A stretch of 64,000 nucleotides of DNA from JACMQX01 sp040385105 (GTDB taxonomy: Bacteria; Pseudomonadota; Gammaproteobacteria; Burkholderiales; Burkholderiaceae_C). Below are positions 34,394-42,806 of this stretch, in pieces. The stretch is from contig JAZKHY010000013.1 in the NCBI GenBank assembly GCA_040385105.1, positions 1 through 64,000 of the forward strand. The letters are read 5' to 3'. Below the pieces are notes generated by a model, which saw only the letters and a list, made by a program, of their open reading frames with translations, had not been told where the DNA came from and did no database searches. Position 1 is the stretch's first letter, and every line of letters starts with the position of its first letter. The translations under genes and the position numbers were made by a program.

Positions 34394-34816
34394 TCAGGCT
34401 CTGGCCGGCGCCGCTGCCCGCGTGCTCCATTCAATCAACACCAGCAGCGCCACCTGGATGGGCAGCCGCAACACCAGCGCCCAATACGGCACACCAAACA
34501 GCTCGGGCGCCTGCAGCATGTAGATATGCGCAGGCGTGACGGCCAGCGTCAGCGCAAAGAGGCCCCAGCCTGCGGCCCTGCGCGTGGGCCGCGACAGCAG
34601 GCCTGCAGCGCCAAGCAGTTCGAATACACCACTGACGAGCACGGCCGCGCGCGGCCAGGGAAACCAGGGCGGCACGATGCGCATCTCGACTTCTGTGAGC
34701 GCAAAGTGCGCGATGCCGCCGATGAAGAACCAGAGGAAGACGAAAGCAATGCCCGCAATGCGCCAGCGCGAGAGCCGTGCAGACGGCGGGCTGACAGTGG
34801 AGGCGGGGTCAGGCAT
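34394..34816 (-). CDS. DoxX-family membrane protein
   Basis: A 140-residue inner-membrane protein with four helices: residues about 18-40 (WRIAGIAFVFLWFFIGGIAH), 57-78, 85-105 and 112-132. The HFALTEVEMRIVPPWFPWP loop and the FELLGAAGLL segment are typical of the DoxX/DUF4870-like group often annotated as DoxX. The family is linked to quinone or redox chemistry at the membrane but has no fixed reaction. It is monocistronic. Confidence 0.8.
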   Translation of the reverse strand: MPDPASTVSPPSARLSRWRIAGIAFVFLWFFIGGIAHFALTEVEMRIVPPWFPWPRAAVLVSGVFELLGAAGLLSRPTRRAAGWGLFALTLAVTPAHIYMLQAPELFGVPYWALVLRLPIQVALLVLIEWSTRAAAPARA

Positions 34817-35085
34817 GGTGGCGGATTGATACGGTATTGCGATGTGCAGGCAATGTTATGTCTGTGAGGCGATCGCGTCTGTGCCTGGCAGCACCAACAT
34901 GAAATGGACTGGGCGCATGTCGCGTCGCTGCTGCGCGTCGACAACGGCGATTTCAACGGGCGGCTCTACTCGATGAACAATATGATCGAGGGCACGTAAC
35001 CATTCGGTCGGAACGGGTTACGGAGAGGTAGTTGGAGCACATGGCACAAACAGAAATTCAAGTCGCCAACTATTGACACTGTCGG

Positions 35086-36249
35086 CTACTTCGCTCCCAA
35101 CCCCATCGCGCGCGTAATCACCTCCTTCATGATCTCATTTGTCCCCCCATATATCCGCTGCACCCGCGCGTCGGCATAGGCGCGGGTAATGGGGTACTCC
35201 CACATGTAGCCGTAGCCGCCATGCAGTTGCAGGCATTCGTCCATCACCTTGCATTGCAGGTCGGTGGTCCAGTACTTGGCCATGCTGGCTGTCGCGGTGT
35301 CCAGCTTGTCCTGCAGCAGCAGCTCGGTGCATTTGTCCACAAACACCCTGGCTACCTGCACTTCTGTCTGCATCTCGGCCAGGGTGTAGCGGGTGTTCTG
35401 GTAGGCGGCCACGGGCTGGCCGAAGACCTTGCGTTCCTTCACATAGGCCACCGTGTTGTCGATGGCGGCCTGGCTGCTGGCCACGGCGGTGATGGCAATC
35501 TGCAGGCGCTCCCAGGGCAGCTGCTCCATCAGGCAGATGAAGCCGCGGTTCTCCTGCGGCAGGCCGCCGAGCAGGTTGTCTGCGGGGACCACCACGTTGT
35601 CAAAGAACAGTTCCGAGGTGTCCTGCGCCTTCAGGCCCAGCTTCTTCAGGCGCTTGCCGGCTGCAAAGCCCTTCATGCCGCGCTCGACGATGAGCAGGCT
35701 CGTGCCTTTGGCGCCGGCTGCCGGGTTGGTTTTGGCCACGACGATGACCAGGTCCGCATGCCAGCCGTTGGTAATGAAGGTCTTGCTGCCGTTGAGCAGG
35801 TAGCTGCCGTCTGGCTGCTTGAGTGCCGTGCTCTTGACGCCTTGCAAGTCGCTGCCGGCCGCAGGCTCGCTCATGGCAATGGCGCCCACCATCTCGCCGC
35901 TGGCCAGCCTGGGCAGGTACTTTTTCTTCTGCTCGTCGGTGCCGTAATGCAGGATGTACGGTGCCACAATTTCACTGTGCAGGCCGTAGCCTATGCCGCT
36001 GTAGCCGCCGCGCGCCAGCTCTTCCATCTGGATGACGCTGTACAGCTTGTCGGCCCCTGCCCCGCCGTATTCCTCGGGCATGGTCATGCATAAAAAGCCG
36101 TTCTCGCCGGCCTTGTTCCACACCTGGCGGTCCACATAGCCCTGGTCTTCCCAGTCGGCATGGTGGGGTGCGATTTCTTTCTCCATGAAGCGGCGGAACG
36201 CATCGCGGAAGGCTTCGTGGTCGGGGGTGAACAGGGTGCGGTCGATCAT
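35086..36249 (-). CDS. Acyl-CoA dehydrogenase
   Basis: A 387-residue flavoprotein from ATG 36249, the usual family length. Signatures: ITNGWHADLVIVVAKTN, AIAMSEPAAGSDLQGVKSTA (flavin-binding A-M-[ST]-E-P), and the C-terminal QLHGGYGYMWEYPITRAYAD and RVQRIYGGTNEIMKEVITR with the G-G-T-N-E-I-M motif. It introduces the alpha-beta double bond of acyl-CoA and passes electrons to ETF. It is divergent from the thiolase gene over a 76-bp promoter region. The chain-length preference cannot be read. Confidence 0.93.
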   Translation of the reverse strand: MIDRTLFTPDHEAFRDAFRRFMEKEIAPHHADWEDQGYVDRQVWNKAGENGFLCMTMPEEYGGAGADKLYSVIQMEELARGGYSGIGYGLHSEIVAPYILHYGTDEQKKKYLPRLASGEMVGAIAMSEPAAGSDLQGVKSTALKQPDGSYLLNGSKTFITNGWHADLVIVVAKTNPAAGAKGTSLLIVERGMKGFAAGKRLKKLGLKAQDTSELFFDNVVVPADNLLGGLPQENRGFICLMEQLPWERLQIAITAVASSQAAIDNTVAYVKERKVFGQPVAAYQNTRYTLAEMQTEVQVARVFVDKCTELLLQDKLDTATASMAKYWTTDLQCKVMDECLQLHGGYGYMWEYPITRAYADARVQRIYGGTNEIMKEVITRAMGLGAK

Positions 36250-36325
36250 GGCTGGCCTTTGATTTACGGTGAGCGGGTGCTTTGTGAAATGAATATACTG
36301 GCTTTCAGCCAAACAGGAGCATCCC

Positions 36326-37531
36326 ATGACCGAAGCATTTGTCTATGACGCCATCCGCACGCCCCGCGGCAAGGGCAAGAAAGACGGCAGCCTGCACGAG
36401 GTCAAGCCGGTCAACCTGCTGGCGGGTGTGCTCACCGAGCTGCAGCGCCGCAACGACTTTGACACGGCGCAGGTGGACGACGTGGTCATGGGCGTGGTGT
36501 CGCCCATCGGCGAGCAGGGCTCTGTCATTGCCAAGGTGGCTGCGCTCAAGGCGGGCTGGGATTTCCGCTGCTCGGGCGTGCAGCTCAACCGCTTCTGCGC
36601 CTCGGGCCTGGAGGCGGTGAACATGGCGGCGCAGAAGGTGCGCTCGGGCTGGGAAGACCTGGTGGTAGCCGGCGGGGTAGAGAGCATGAGCCGCGTGCCC
36701 ATCGGCTCCGACGGCGGTGCCTGGGCGCAGGACCCTGAAACCAATAACGCCACCGCCTTCGTGCCCCAGGGCATTGGCGCAGACCTGATCGCCACGCTGG
36801 ACGGCTTCAGCCGCGACGATGTGGACTCATTCGCCATGGAATCGCAAAAGCGGGCGGCCCGAGCGCGCGAAGGCGGCTTCTTTGCCGGCTCGGTGGTGCC
36901 GGTCAGGGACTTCCTGGACCAGACCATCCTGGACTATGACGAGTTCATCAAGCCGCACACCACGCTGGAAGGCCTGGCCGGGCTCAAACCCGCATTCGAG
37001 CAGCTGGGCTCCATGGGATTTGACGCGGTGGCCATCAGCCGCTACCCGCATGTGGAGCGCATCAACCATGTGCACCATGCCGGCAATTCGTCGGGCATTG
37101 TGGACGGGGCTGCGGCCATCCTCATCGGCTCCGAGGCTGCGGGCAAGACGCATGGCTTCACGCCGCGTGCCCGCATCGTGGCCGCAGCGCTGAGCGGCGC
37201 AGACCCGACCATCATGCTCACCGGCCCGATGCCCGCCGCCCGCAAGGCGCTGGCCAAGGCCGGCATGACCATCGACCAGATCGACCTGTTCGAGGTGAAC
37301 GAGGCTTTTGCGGCGGTGCCGATGCGCTTCATGAAAGAAATGGGCGTGCCGCATGAGAAGGTCAACGTCAACGGCGGCGCCATTGCCATGGGCCACCCGC
37401 TGGGCGCGACCGGCGCGATGATCCTGAACACGCTGATCGACGAGCTGCACCGGCGCAAGCTGCGCTACGGCTTGGCCACGCTGTGCGTGGGCGGCGGCAT
37501 GGGCATTGCGACGATTGTCGAGGCGATCTAG
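36326..37531 (+). CDS. Acetyl-CoA C-acyltransferase (thiolase)
   Basis: A 401-residue thiolase with AGGAG before the start. Catalytic Cys in NRFCASGLEAVNMAAQKV, the His region in NVNGGAIAMGHPLGATGAMI, and the second Cys in LATLCVGGGMGIA. It cleaves 3-ketoacyl-CoA with CoA (degradative FadA/PcaF type) or makes acetoacetyl-CoA. Next to an acyl-CoA dehydrogenase and about 10 kb from a FadB-like gene, it suits beta-oxidation of a side chain or ring-cleavage product. Its stop is followed by CCGGACTTGA repeats. Confidence 0.92.
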   Translation: MTEAFVYDAIRTPRGKGKKDGSLHEVKPVNLLAGVLTELQRRNDFDTAQVDDVVMGVVSPIGEQGSVIAKVAALKAGWDFRCSGVQLNRFCASGLEAVNMAAQKVRSGWEDLVVAGGVESMSRVPIGSDGGAWAQDPETNNATAFVPQGIGADLIATLDGFSRDDVDSFAMESQKRAARAREGGFFAGSVVPVRDFLDQTILDYDEFIKPHTTLEGLAGLKPAFEQLGSMGFDAVAISRYPHVERINHVHHAGNSSGIVDGAAAILIGSEAAGKTHGFTPRARIVAAALSGADPTIMLTGPMPAARKALAKAGMTIDQIDLFEVNEAFAAVPMRFMKEMGVPHEKVNVNGGAIAMGHPLGATGAMILNTLIDELHRRKLRYGLATLCVGGGMGIATIVEAI

Positions 37532-37538
37532 TCTGTCA

Positions 37539-37577
37539 TCCCGGACTTGAGGAGCCTGCCCCGGACTTGATCCGGGG
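37539..37577. repeat. Short dispersed-type repeat with hairpin
   Basis: CCCGGACTTGA occurs twice (37540-37550 and 37560-37570). The second copy forms the hairpin CCCCGGA-CTTGA-TCCGGGG (37559-37577). The CATCCCGGACTTGATCCGGG-type repeat is common between genes in proteobacteria. Here it lies between convergent thiolase and marR genes and may stop transcription, though no T-tract follows. Confidence 0.6.
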
Positions 37578-37593
37578 GATCCACGCAGCGCCT

Positions 37594-38130
37594 TCAAGCC
37601 ATCTTGCGTGACGCCGGCACCCGCCGGTTGGATGCCTGCTCGTCCTGCTCCAGGTTCTGGATGATGGCCAGCAGCGTCTTGCGGGTGGCGGCGATGTCCC
37701 TTGCAGACACGCCGCTCACCGCAATTTCATTGACCTCTTCCGCCAGCGGCACCAGAACGTCTTTGAGCGCCTTGCCGGCCGGCGTGAGGTAGATGCAGAT
37801 GTTGCGCTGGTTGTCCGGCAGCTTGCGGCGGGTGACGTAGCCGAGCTTTTCCATGGTCTGGATCGCGCTGAAGGTGGTGGGCTCGCGCACGCCTGCCAGC
37901 TCGCTGAGCGCCCGCTGGGTGATGCCCTCCTTCTCCCACAGGATGCGCAGGAAGGCCCATTGGCCCATCGACACCGAGTGCTCCATCAGCCGGACCTGCA
38001 GTGCCCGCGTCATGATACGGATAGTGTCCTTGATCACATGGGCGAGGCGGTCGTTGGGCACGGCTTCGCGCCAGGCGCGCAGGGCGGCGACGGCGGCTTT
38101 GTCTTCGTCTTTGGGTTTGGCCATCGGCAT
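37594..38130 (-). CDS. MarR-family transcriptional regulator
   Basis: A 178-residue protein with the MarR winged helix in residues about 40-150: MGQWAFLRILWEKEGITQRA, LSELAGVREPTTFSAIQTMEKLGYVTRRKLPDNQRNICIYLTPAGK (recognition helix then the D-x-R-x wing). It is the only MarR inside the aromatic catabolism region. It is the first candidate for binding the three TTAG-N4-CTAA sites near the oxygenase, reductase and FadB-like promoters, since that is the SlyA/MarR operator type. Its inducer could be phthalate or an acyl/aryl-CoA, which is inference. Confidence 0.92.
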   Translation of the reverse strand: MPMAKPKDEDKAAVAALRAWREAVPNDRLAHVIKDTIRIMTRALQVRLMEHSVSMGQWAFLRILWEKEGITQRALSELAGVREPTTFSAIQTMEKLGYVTRRKLPDNQRNICIYLTPAGKALKDVLVPLAEEVNEIAVSGVSARDIAATRKTLLAIIQNLEQDEQASNRRVPASRKMA

Positions 38131-38234
38131 GTGAAAGAGGGGTTCGTCCGGAAGCGGCCAAGTTTAACCGTGGCCGGAATGAAAAAGGCCGGTGTGTTGC
38201 ACCGGCCTTGCGTCAGGTCAAAAGCCCTTCTGCG

Positions 38235-39209
38235 TCACTCGGCCGCGATCTTCGCGGACTTCACCGCGCGCTCAAACTTGCGCAGGTTGGCCCGGAGGTT
38301 CTCGGTGTATTCAGCCGGCGACTTGTAGGTGATGGCGGTGGCGGTTTCCTTGAACTTCGCGATGAAGTCCGGGCTCTCCGACGCCTGCTTGATGGCAGCG
38401 GCCAGCTTGGTCAACACCGCAGGCGGCAGGCCGGGCGGGGCCAGCACGCCCATTTCGGAGGCAAAGTCATAGCCCTTGATCGTCTCGCCAATGGTCGGCA
38501 CGGCCGGGAAGCCCGGCAAGCGGCCAGGCGCCGTCACCGCCAGCAGGTTCAGGTTGCCCGCGCGGATATGCGAGCCGGCCGCGGCAAACGAGGTGATGAG
38601 CAGCGGCACGTCACCGGCCAGGATGCCGGGCACGGACTGGCCGCTGCCCTTGTACGGCACGTGGGTGATGTCCAGGCCCGCATCAGCCTTGAACGCTTCC
38701 ATCGAGATGTGGTGGATGGTGCCCACGCCCGACGAGCCATAGTTGAACTTGCCCGGGTTCGGCTTGGCTTCACGCATCAGGTCGTCCATCTTCTTGAAGG
38801 GCGACTTGGGGCTGGAGACCAGCAGCAGCGGTTCGGTGGTGACCAGCGCCACCGGCGTGAGGTCCTTGAGGGTGTCGTAGGCCAGGTTCTTGTAGATGAA
38901 GGGGGCGATGACGAGCTGGCCCGTCTCGCCCAGCACAAGGTTGTAGCCGTCCGGCGCCATCTTGGCGACCTGCGCCGTCACCGTGCTGCCGCCGGCGCCG
39001 GGACGGTTTTCAATGACAAAGGGCTGGCCGAGGATCTCGCTGAGCTTCTGGCCCAGGGCGCGGGCGACCATGTCAGGGCCGCCGCCGGGCACATAGCCCA
39101 CGAGTATCTTCACCGGCTTGTTGGGGTAGTCGGTCTGCGCCAGTGCGCCTGTGGCGGCACACACCAGCGCTGCGGCGGCAAGCGCCACGCGTGCGAACTT
39201 CATCTTCAT
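38235..39209 (-). CDS. Bug-family solute receptor (paralogue 1 of the phthalate region)
   Basis: A 324-residue periplasmic protein. AGGAGA precedes the ATG; signal peptide ARVALAAAALVCAATGALAQ. Bug motifs: YPNKPVKILVGYVPGGGPDM at the mature N-terminus, IENRPGAGGSTVTAQVAK and VPYKGSGQSVPGILAGDVPL. It captures a carboxylated ligand, plausibly phthalate given that it is the last gene of an oxygenase-decarboxylase-receptor operon. There are no TctA/TctB genes here, so it would share permeases encoded elsewhere, perhaps those at 18208-20211. It closely resembles the receptor at 44049. Confidence 0.92.
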   Translation of the reverse strand: MKMKFARVALAAAALVCAATGALAQTDYPNKPVKILVGYVPGGGPDMVARALGQKLSEILGQPFVIENRPGAGGSTVTAQVAKMAPDGYNLVLGETGQLVIAPFIYKNLAYDTLKDLTPVALVTTEPLLLVSSPKSPFKKMDDLMREAKPNPGKFNYGSSGVGTIHHISMEAFKADAGLDITHVPYKGSGQSVPGILAGDVPLLITSFAAAGSHIRAGNLNLLAVTAPGRLPGFPAVPTIGETIKGYDFASEMGVLAPPGLPPAVLTKLAAAIKQASESPDFIAKFKETATAITYKSPAEYTENLRANLRKFERAVKSAKIAAE

Positions 39210-39243
39210 GCTTGTCTCCTGATTTATCGTGGAAAAAACTGTC

Positions 39244-40248
39244 TCAGATATCCAGCGTCGAAGGCGCAAACAACTCCTCGACGGCGACACGGCGGTCCGT
39301 CAGGCCCTGCTCGTGCACATACTGCGAAATGGTTTCGATGACCTTGCGCGACGCCTTCATGCCATAGGCTTTCGGGTCGGCTGTCTGCAGCGCGCTGCGC
39401 CCTGCCACATCGACAAGGCCGGTTTCAAAATAGGCCTGCATCGTCTCGGCGGTTTCGCGCTCCACATCTTTCTTGGCGGCCATGAACGCGTGGTACAGGT
39501 TGAGTGCCAGCCAGGGGTGGCGTTCGTACAGCTCGCGCTTGATGACGACCGTGTGGTTGATCGGGAAGATACCGGTCTTGGCGAAGTAGCGGCGCGTCTC
39601 GGCCTCCTTGTCGCGGAACAGGGGCTTGACCTCCTCCACCGCGTCCAGGTCAATCGTGCTGCGGTCCACCAGGTTGCGGTTGCTGAGGTACAGCAGCGTC
39701 GCATCCAGCTCGCCCTTGCTCAGCATCTCGCCGATGTTGCTGGATGGCGGGATCTGGTTCAGGCGCACGCCCTCGGGCGGCTTGAAGCCGGTGGCGCCGC
39801 CATGGCTCTTGTCCGGGCCGCGCTCCATGAACCATTCAATGTCGCGCGCCTTGACGCCGAACTCATGCTCCAGGATGCCGCGCGACCACAGCGCCGCCGT
39901 CTGCTGGTACTCGGGCACGCCGACGCGCTTGCCCTTGAGGTCTTCGGGCTTGAGGATGCCGCGGTCAGTCCGCACCAGGATGTTGGTGTGGAAGAACATG
40001 CGCGAGGTGTAGATGGGCAATGCCACCCAGCGCCTGTCGCCGCGCGCCGTGGCAATGAACAGCGACGACAGCGACATCTCGGAGATGTCAAAGTCCGCGT
40101 ACTTCAGCTGCCGCCAGAACATCTCCGACGGATGCACCGCCGTGGGGATGAGCCGCACGCCTTGCGGCTGGAAGCGGCCCTGGATGATGGGCCGCGTGCG
40201 TTCGTTGTCGGACAGCGCGAGGCTGAGGGTCAGTGTCTCCTGGTTCAT
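39244..40248 (-). CDS. ophC: 4,5-dihydroxyphthalate decarboxylase (OphC/Pht5-like)
   Basis: A 334-residue cytoplasmic protein without signal peptide, although its fold is that of periplasmic-binding proteins. Segments such as MSLSSLFIATARGDRRWVAL, DRGILKPEDLKGKRVGVPEY and RGILEHEFGVKARDIEWFME are typical of the Pht5/OphC group. The enzyme removes one carboxyl group from 4,5-dihydroxyphthalate to give protocatechuate. It starts 7 bases after the stop of the oxygenase gene and precedes the Bug receptor by 34 bases, in one operon. The assignment rests on motif recall and strong context. Confidence 0.85.
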   Translation of the reverse strand: MNQETLTLSLALSDNERTRPIIQGRFQPQGVRLIPTAVHPSEMFWRQLKYADFDISEMSLSSLFIATARGDRRWVALPIYTSRMFFHTNILVRTDRGILKPEDLKGKRVGVPEYQQTAALWSRGILEHEFGVKARDIEWFMERGPDKSHGGATGFKPPEGVRLNQIPPSSNIGEMLSKGELDATLLYLSNRNLVDRSTIDLDAVEEVKPLFRDKEAETRRYFAKTGIFPINHTVVIKRELYERHPWLALNLYHAFMAAKKDVERETAETMQAYFETGLVDVAGRSALQTADPKAYGMKASRKVIETISQYVHEQGLTDRRVAVEELFAPSTLDI

Positions 40249-40255
40249 TTTTTTC

Positions 40256-41623
40256 TTACGCGTGTTCGGGAACGGAGGCTGGGGCAGCCGTTGGTGCCGG
40301 ATGTGCGGCGGCAGAATCCGCAGCGGGCGCCGTGCCCTCGCGGTGCGCAACCTGGGCCTGCACCATGTCCAGGTGCCGCCAGTCGGCCTGCTTGGACAGC
40401 ATGCCTTCGAACGAGCGCAGGCTGGCCTGCTTCTTCCTCACGGCAGGCGCCGCGCCGATGATCTCGCCGCCGGCAGCGACCTTGCGCACAGCATCCACCA
40501 TCAGGCGGCGGAACTCGACAATGGCGATGTCGCTCGCGCCCAGCCGGTCGTTGGTGCGGTCGGCGATCGGGCCCATGGTCTCCCACATGGCGATGTCCTG
40601 GAACGGGATGCCGCGGATGCCGGTGAAGTTGCCGTTCTTCATGGCCTGGCGGTCCTGCAGGTAGTTGTTGGACAGGTTGCGCAGCTTGTTGAAGCGCGCG
40701 TCCAGGTCAATGCCCACCTGCGCACCGAAGAGCTTGCGCCATTCCTCGGTGCTGGTACCCCCGTGAGGCCCCTCATTCCAGGCCATGAAATAGAAGATGG
40801 TGTGCGTGTCGTCGATCGGGATGTTGACGTTGGCCAGGCCGTACGACGAGTTGGGCGGGATCATGGCGGTGAATGGCGCAACAAACAGCGTCATGCGCAC
40901 ATAGTCCTGCGTCTGCGCATTCTGGATCGGCCGGCGGATGGCCGCGTACTTCAGGCCGTAGTCGGTGTGCTGGACCTGGATGCGCGGCGCCTTGTCGGTG
41001 GAGGGGCGCACAAAGCCGCCACCCTGCGGCTTGGTGCCCGCAACCTTGCTGGGCACGATGTCCGACGAATGCAGCGACGAGCTGTGGGCCGAGTCGATGG
41101 CGCCTTCCAGCACCTGCGCCCAGTTGCAGTCGATGATGATCTTGACGACGCTGACGCTGGAGTCGGCATTCGGCGCCCAGGGCGGCGGCTCGAAGGGGAC
41201 CATGTCAGCCTCCGCCCCCATCCAGGCCCAGACGAAGCCGCCATGCTCATGCGTGGCATAGGCCTTGTGTTTGACCTGGTTGTTGCAGGCTTCGGCCGGC
41301 TCCGAAGGCATCTCCACCACATTGCCCTTCACATCCACCTTCCAGCCGTGGTACAGGCAGCGCAGCCCGCAGTCTTCATTGCGGCCAAACACCAGGGATG
41401 CCCGGCGGTGCGGGCAGTAGCGGTCCATCAGGCCCACCGCGCCGTCGCTGTCGCGCCAGGCCACCAGGTCTTCACCCAGCAGCCGCACCGGCACCGGGTT
41501 GCCGTCGGCCTCGGCGATCTCCTCGCTCAGGCAGGCCGGTATCCAGTGGGCGCGCATGATCCTGCCCATGGGCGCATCGCCCTCGACGCGGCACAGCAGT
41601 TCGTTTTCTTCGTGGGTCAGCAT
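40256..41623 (-). CDS. ophA2: Phthalate 4,5-dioxygenase, oxygenase component (copy A)
   Basis: A 455-residue Rieske oxygenase from ATG 41623, with AGGAGA upstream. It begins MLTHEENELLCRVEGDAPMG as in OphA2/Pht3. Rieske ligands are CPH (residue about 69) and CLYH (about 91). The mononuclear iron site is in IDSAHSSSLHSSDI. It dioxygenates phthalate at C4-C5 with electrons from the reductase at 41784. The C-terminal 30 residues are an extra Ala/Pro-rich tail absent from copy B. The first 140 residues are almost identical to copy B, the rest much less so. Substrate assignment is by family and context. Confidence 0.9.
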   Translation of the reverse strand: MLTHEENELLCRVEGDAPMGRIMRAHWIPACLSEEIAEADGNPVPVRLLGEDLVAWRDSDGAVGLMDRYCPHRRASLVFGRNEDCGLRCLYHGWKVDVKGNVVEMPSEPAEACNNQVKHKAYATHEHGGFVWAWMGAEADMVPFEPPPWAPNADSSVSVVKIIIDCNWAQVLEGAIDSAHSSSLHSSDIVPSKVAGTKPQGGGFVRPSTDKAPRIQVQHTDYGLKYAAIRRPIQNAQTQDYVRMTLFVAPFTAMIPPNSSYGLANVNIPIDDTHTIFYFMAWNEGPHGGTSTEEWRKLFGAQVGIDLDARFNKLRNLSNNYLQDRQAMKNGNFTGIRGIPFQDIAMWETMGPIADRTNDRLGASDIAIVEFRRLMVDAVRKVAAGGEIIGAAPAVRKKQASLRSFEGMLSKQADWRHLDMVQAQVAHREGTAPAADSAAAHPAPTAAPASVPEHA

Positions 41624-41694
41624 TGTCTGTCTCCTGCAAAATGGCTGCATCACCAGACGGGATGCTTGCCAGAAGAACCATCCAGGATGGATAA

Positions 41695-41736
41695 TATTAG
41701 GAACCTAATAATAGTGACCCAAAACCCGGAGGTCAA
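41695..41736. promoter_or_regulatory. Promoter and TTAG-N4-CTAA operator, oxygenase A / reductase
   Basis: TATTAGG-AA-CCTAATA (41695-41710) is a perfect palindrome midway between the divergent genes (80 bases from each start). On the minus strand -35 TTGACC (complement of 41731-41736), a 17-base spacer and -10 TATTAT (complement of 41708-41713) make the oxygenase promoter, with the operator covering the -10 box. A second palindrome, GGTCAAGGG-N6-CCCTTGACC (41731-41754), overlaps the -35 box. Confidence 0.7.
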
Positions 41737-41783
41737 GGGGGTTGACCCTTGACCCATGATGTTTTGCTGAAGCTTTGCAAGAT

Positions 41784-42806
41784 ATGGAGACATCCCACGT
41801 GAGCACACAACCCGCATCCGCTGACGCAACAGCATTGGCCGACCAGCCGCCGGCCGAGCCGGACTTCATGCCGCTGCGCGTGGTGCGCAAAGCCGCGCTC
41901 ACGTCCGACATCTTTTTGTTCGAACTGCGCAGCCCCGATGGCGCCGACCTGCCGGCGTTCACACCCGGCTCCCACCTGACGGTGCAGGTGCCGGCGGGCA
42001 TGCGCCGCAACTATTCCCTCAGCAGCGACCCCGCCCGGCGCGACGTGTATGAAATCGCCGTCAAGCGCGATGCCGGCGGCCGCGGCGGCTCGATCAGCAT
42101 GGCCGACGACGTGCATGAGGGCGACCTGCTCCAGGTCAGCGTGCCGCGCAACAACTTCGAGCTGACGGACCGGGCCAATGAGTACCTGTTTGTGGCCGGC
42201 GGCATCGGCATCACGCCCATCCTGTCGATGATGCGGCACCTGCAGGCCAATGGACGCGAGAAGTTCAAGCTCTGGTACTGCACCCGCGACGAGCAGGGCA
42301 CGGCCTTCATGGACACGCTGCGCGAGGAGTTCGGCAACAGGGTGAAGTTCCACCACGACCGGGGCGACATGGCCAACGCCTTTGACTTCTGGGACATCTT
42401 CGAAAAGCCAGGCAAGGCACACGTGTATTGCTGCGGCCCCAAGGGGCTGATGGACAGCGTGCGTGACACCTCCGGCCACTGGCCCTCGGGCGCCATCCAC
42501 TTCGAGAGCTTCGGCGTGGAGCAGGCACACCGCAAGAACATGCCCTTCAGCGTGCGGCTGGAGAAGTCCGGCGATGTGGTGCCGGTGGGCAAGGACCAGT
42601 CGATCCTTGACGCGCTGCGCAAGCATGGCCTGCGGGTGCCGAGTTCCTGCGAGAGCGGCACCTGCGGCTCCTGCCGCACCCGCCTTATCGCCGGCGAGGT
42701 GGACCACCGCGACATGGTGCTCACGGACGACGAGAAAGGCAGCCAGGTCATGGTGTGCGTGTCGCGCGCGGCAGCTGTTGGCGGCGAACTGGTGCTTGGC
42801 CTGTGA
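41784..42806 (+). CDS. ophA1: Phthalate dioxygenase reductase
   Basis: A 340-residue protein. The ATG at 41784 is used; a GTG at 41799 with GGAG nine bases before it is equally likely. Order: FMN domain (RRNYSLSSDPARRDVYEIAV, R-x-Y-S), NAD domain (LFVAGGIGITPILSMMRHL; VYCCGPKGLMDSV), and a C-terminal plant-type ferredoxin with four cluster cysteines (SCESGTCGSCRTRLIAGEVD ... MVCVSRA). This is the single-polypeptide OphA1/Pht2 architecture. It supplies electrons from NADH to the Rieske oxygenases. As the only reductase in the window it presumably serves both oxygenase copies. Confidence 0.93.
   Translation: METSHVSTQPASADATALADQPPAEPDFMPLRVVRKAALTSDIFLFELRSPDGADLPAFTPGSHLTVQVPAGMRRNYSLSSDPARRDVYEIAVKRDAGGRGGSISMADDVHEGDLLQVSVPRNNFELTDRANEYLFVAGGIGITPILSMMRHLQANGREKFKLWYCTRDEQGTAFMDTLREEFGNRVKFHHDRGDMANAFDFWDIFEKPGKAHVYCCGPKGLMDSVRDTSGHWPSGAIHFESFGVEQAHRKNMPFSVRLEKSGDVVPVGKDQSILDALRKHGLRVPSSCESGTCGSCRTRLIAGEVDHRDMVLTDDEKGSQVMVCVSRAAAVGGELVLGL

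Noticed and set aside
34904..34999. A 31-codon ORF (MDWAHVASLLRVDNGDFNGR ...) in the gap after the DoxX gene
   Set aside because: It reads like protein, but there is no Shine-Dalgarno sequence or family match and it is too short to separate from chance; at most it is a gene fragment.
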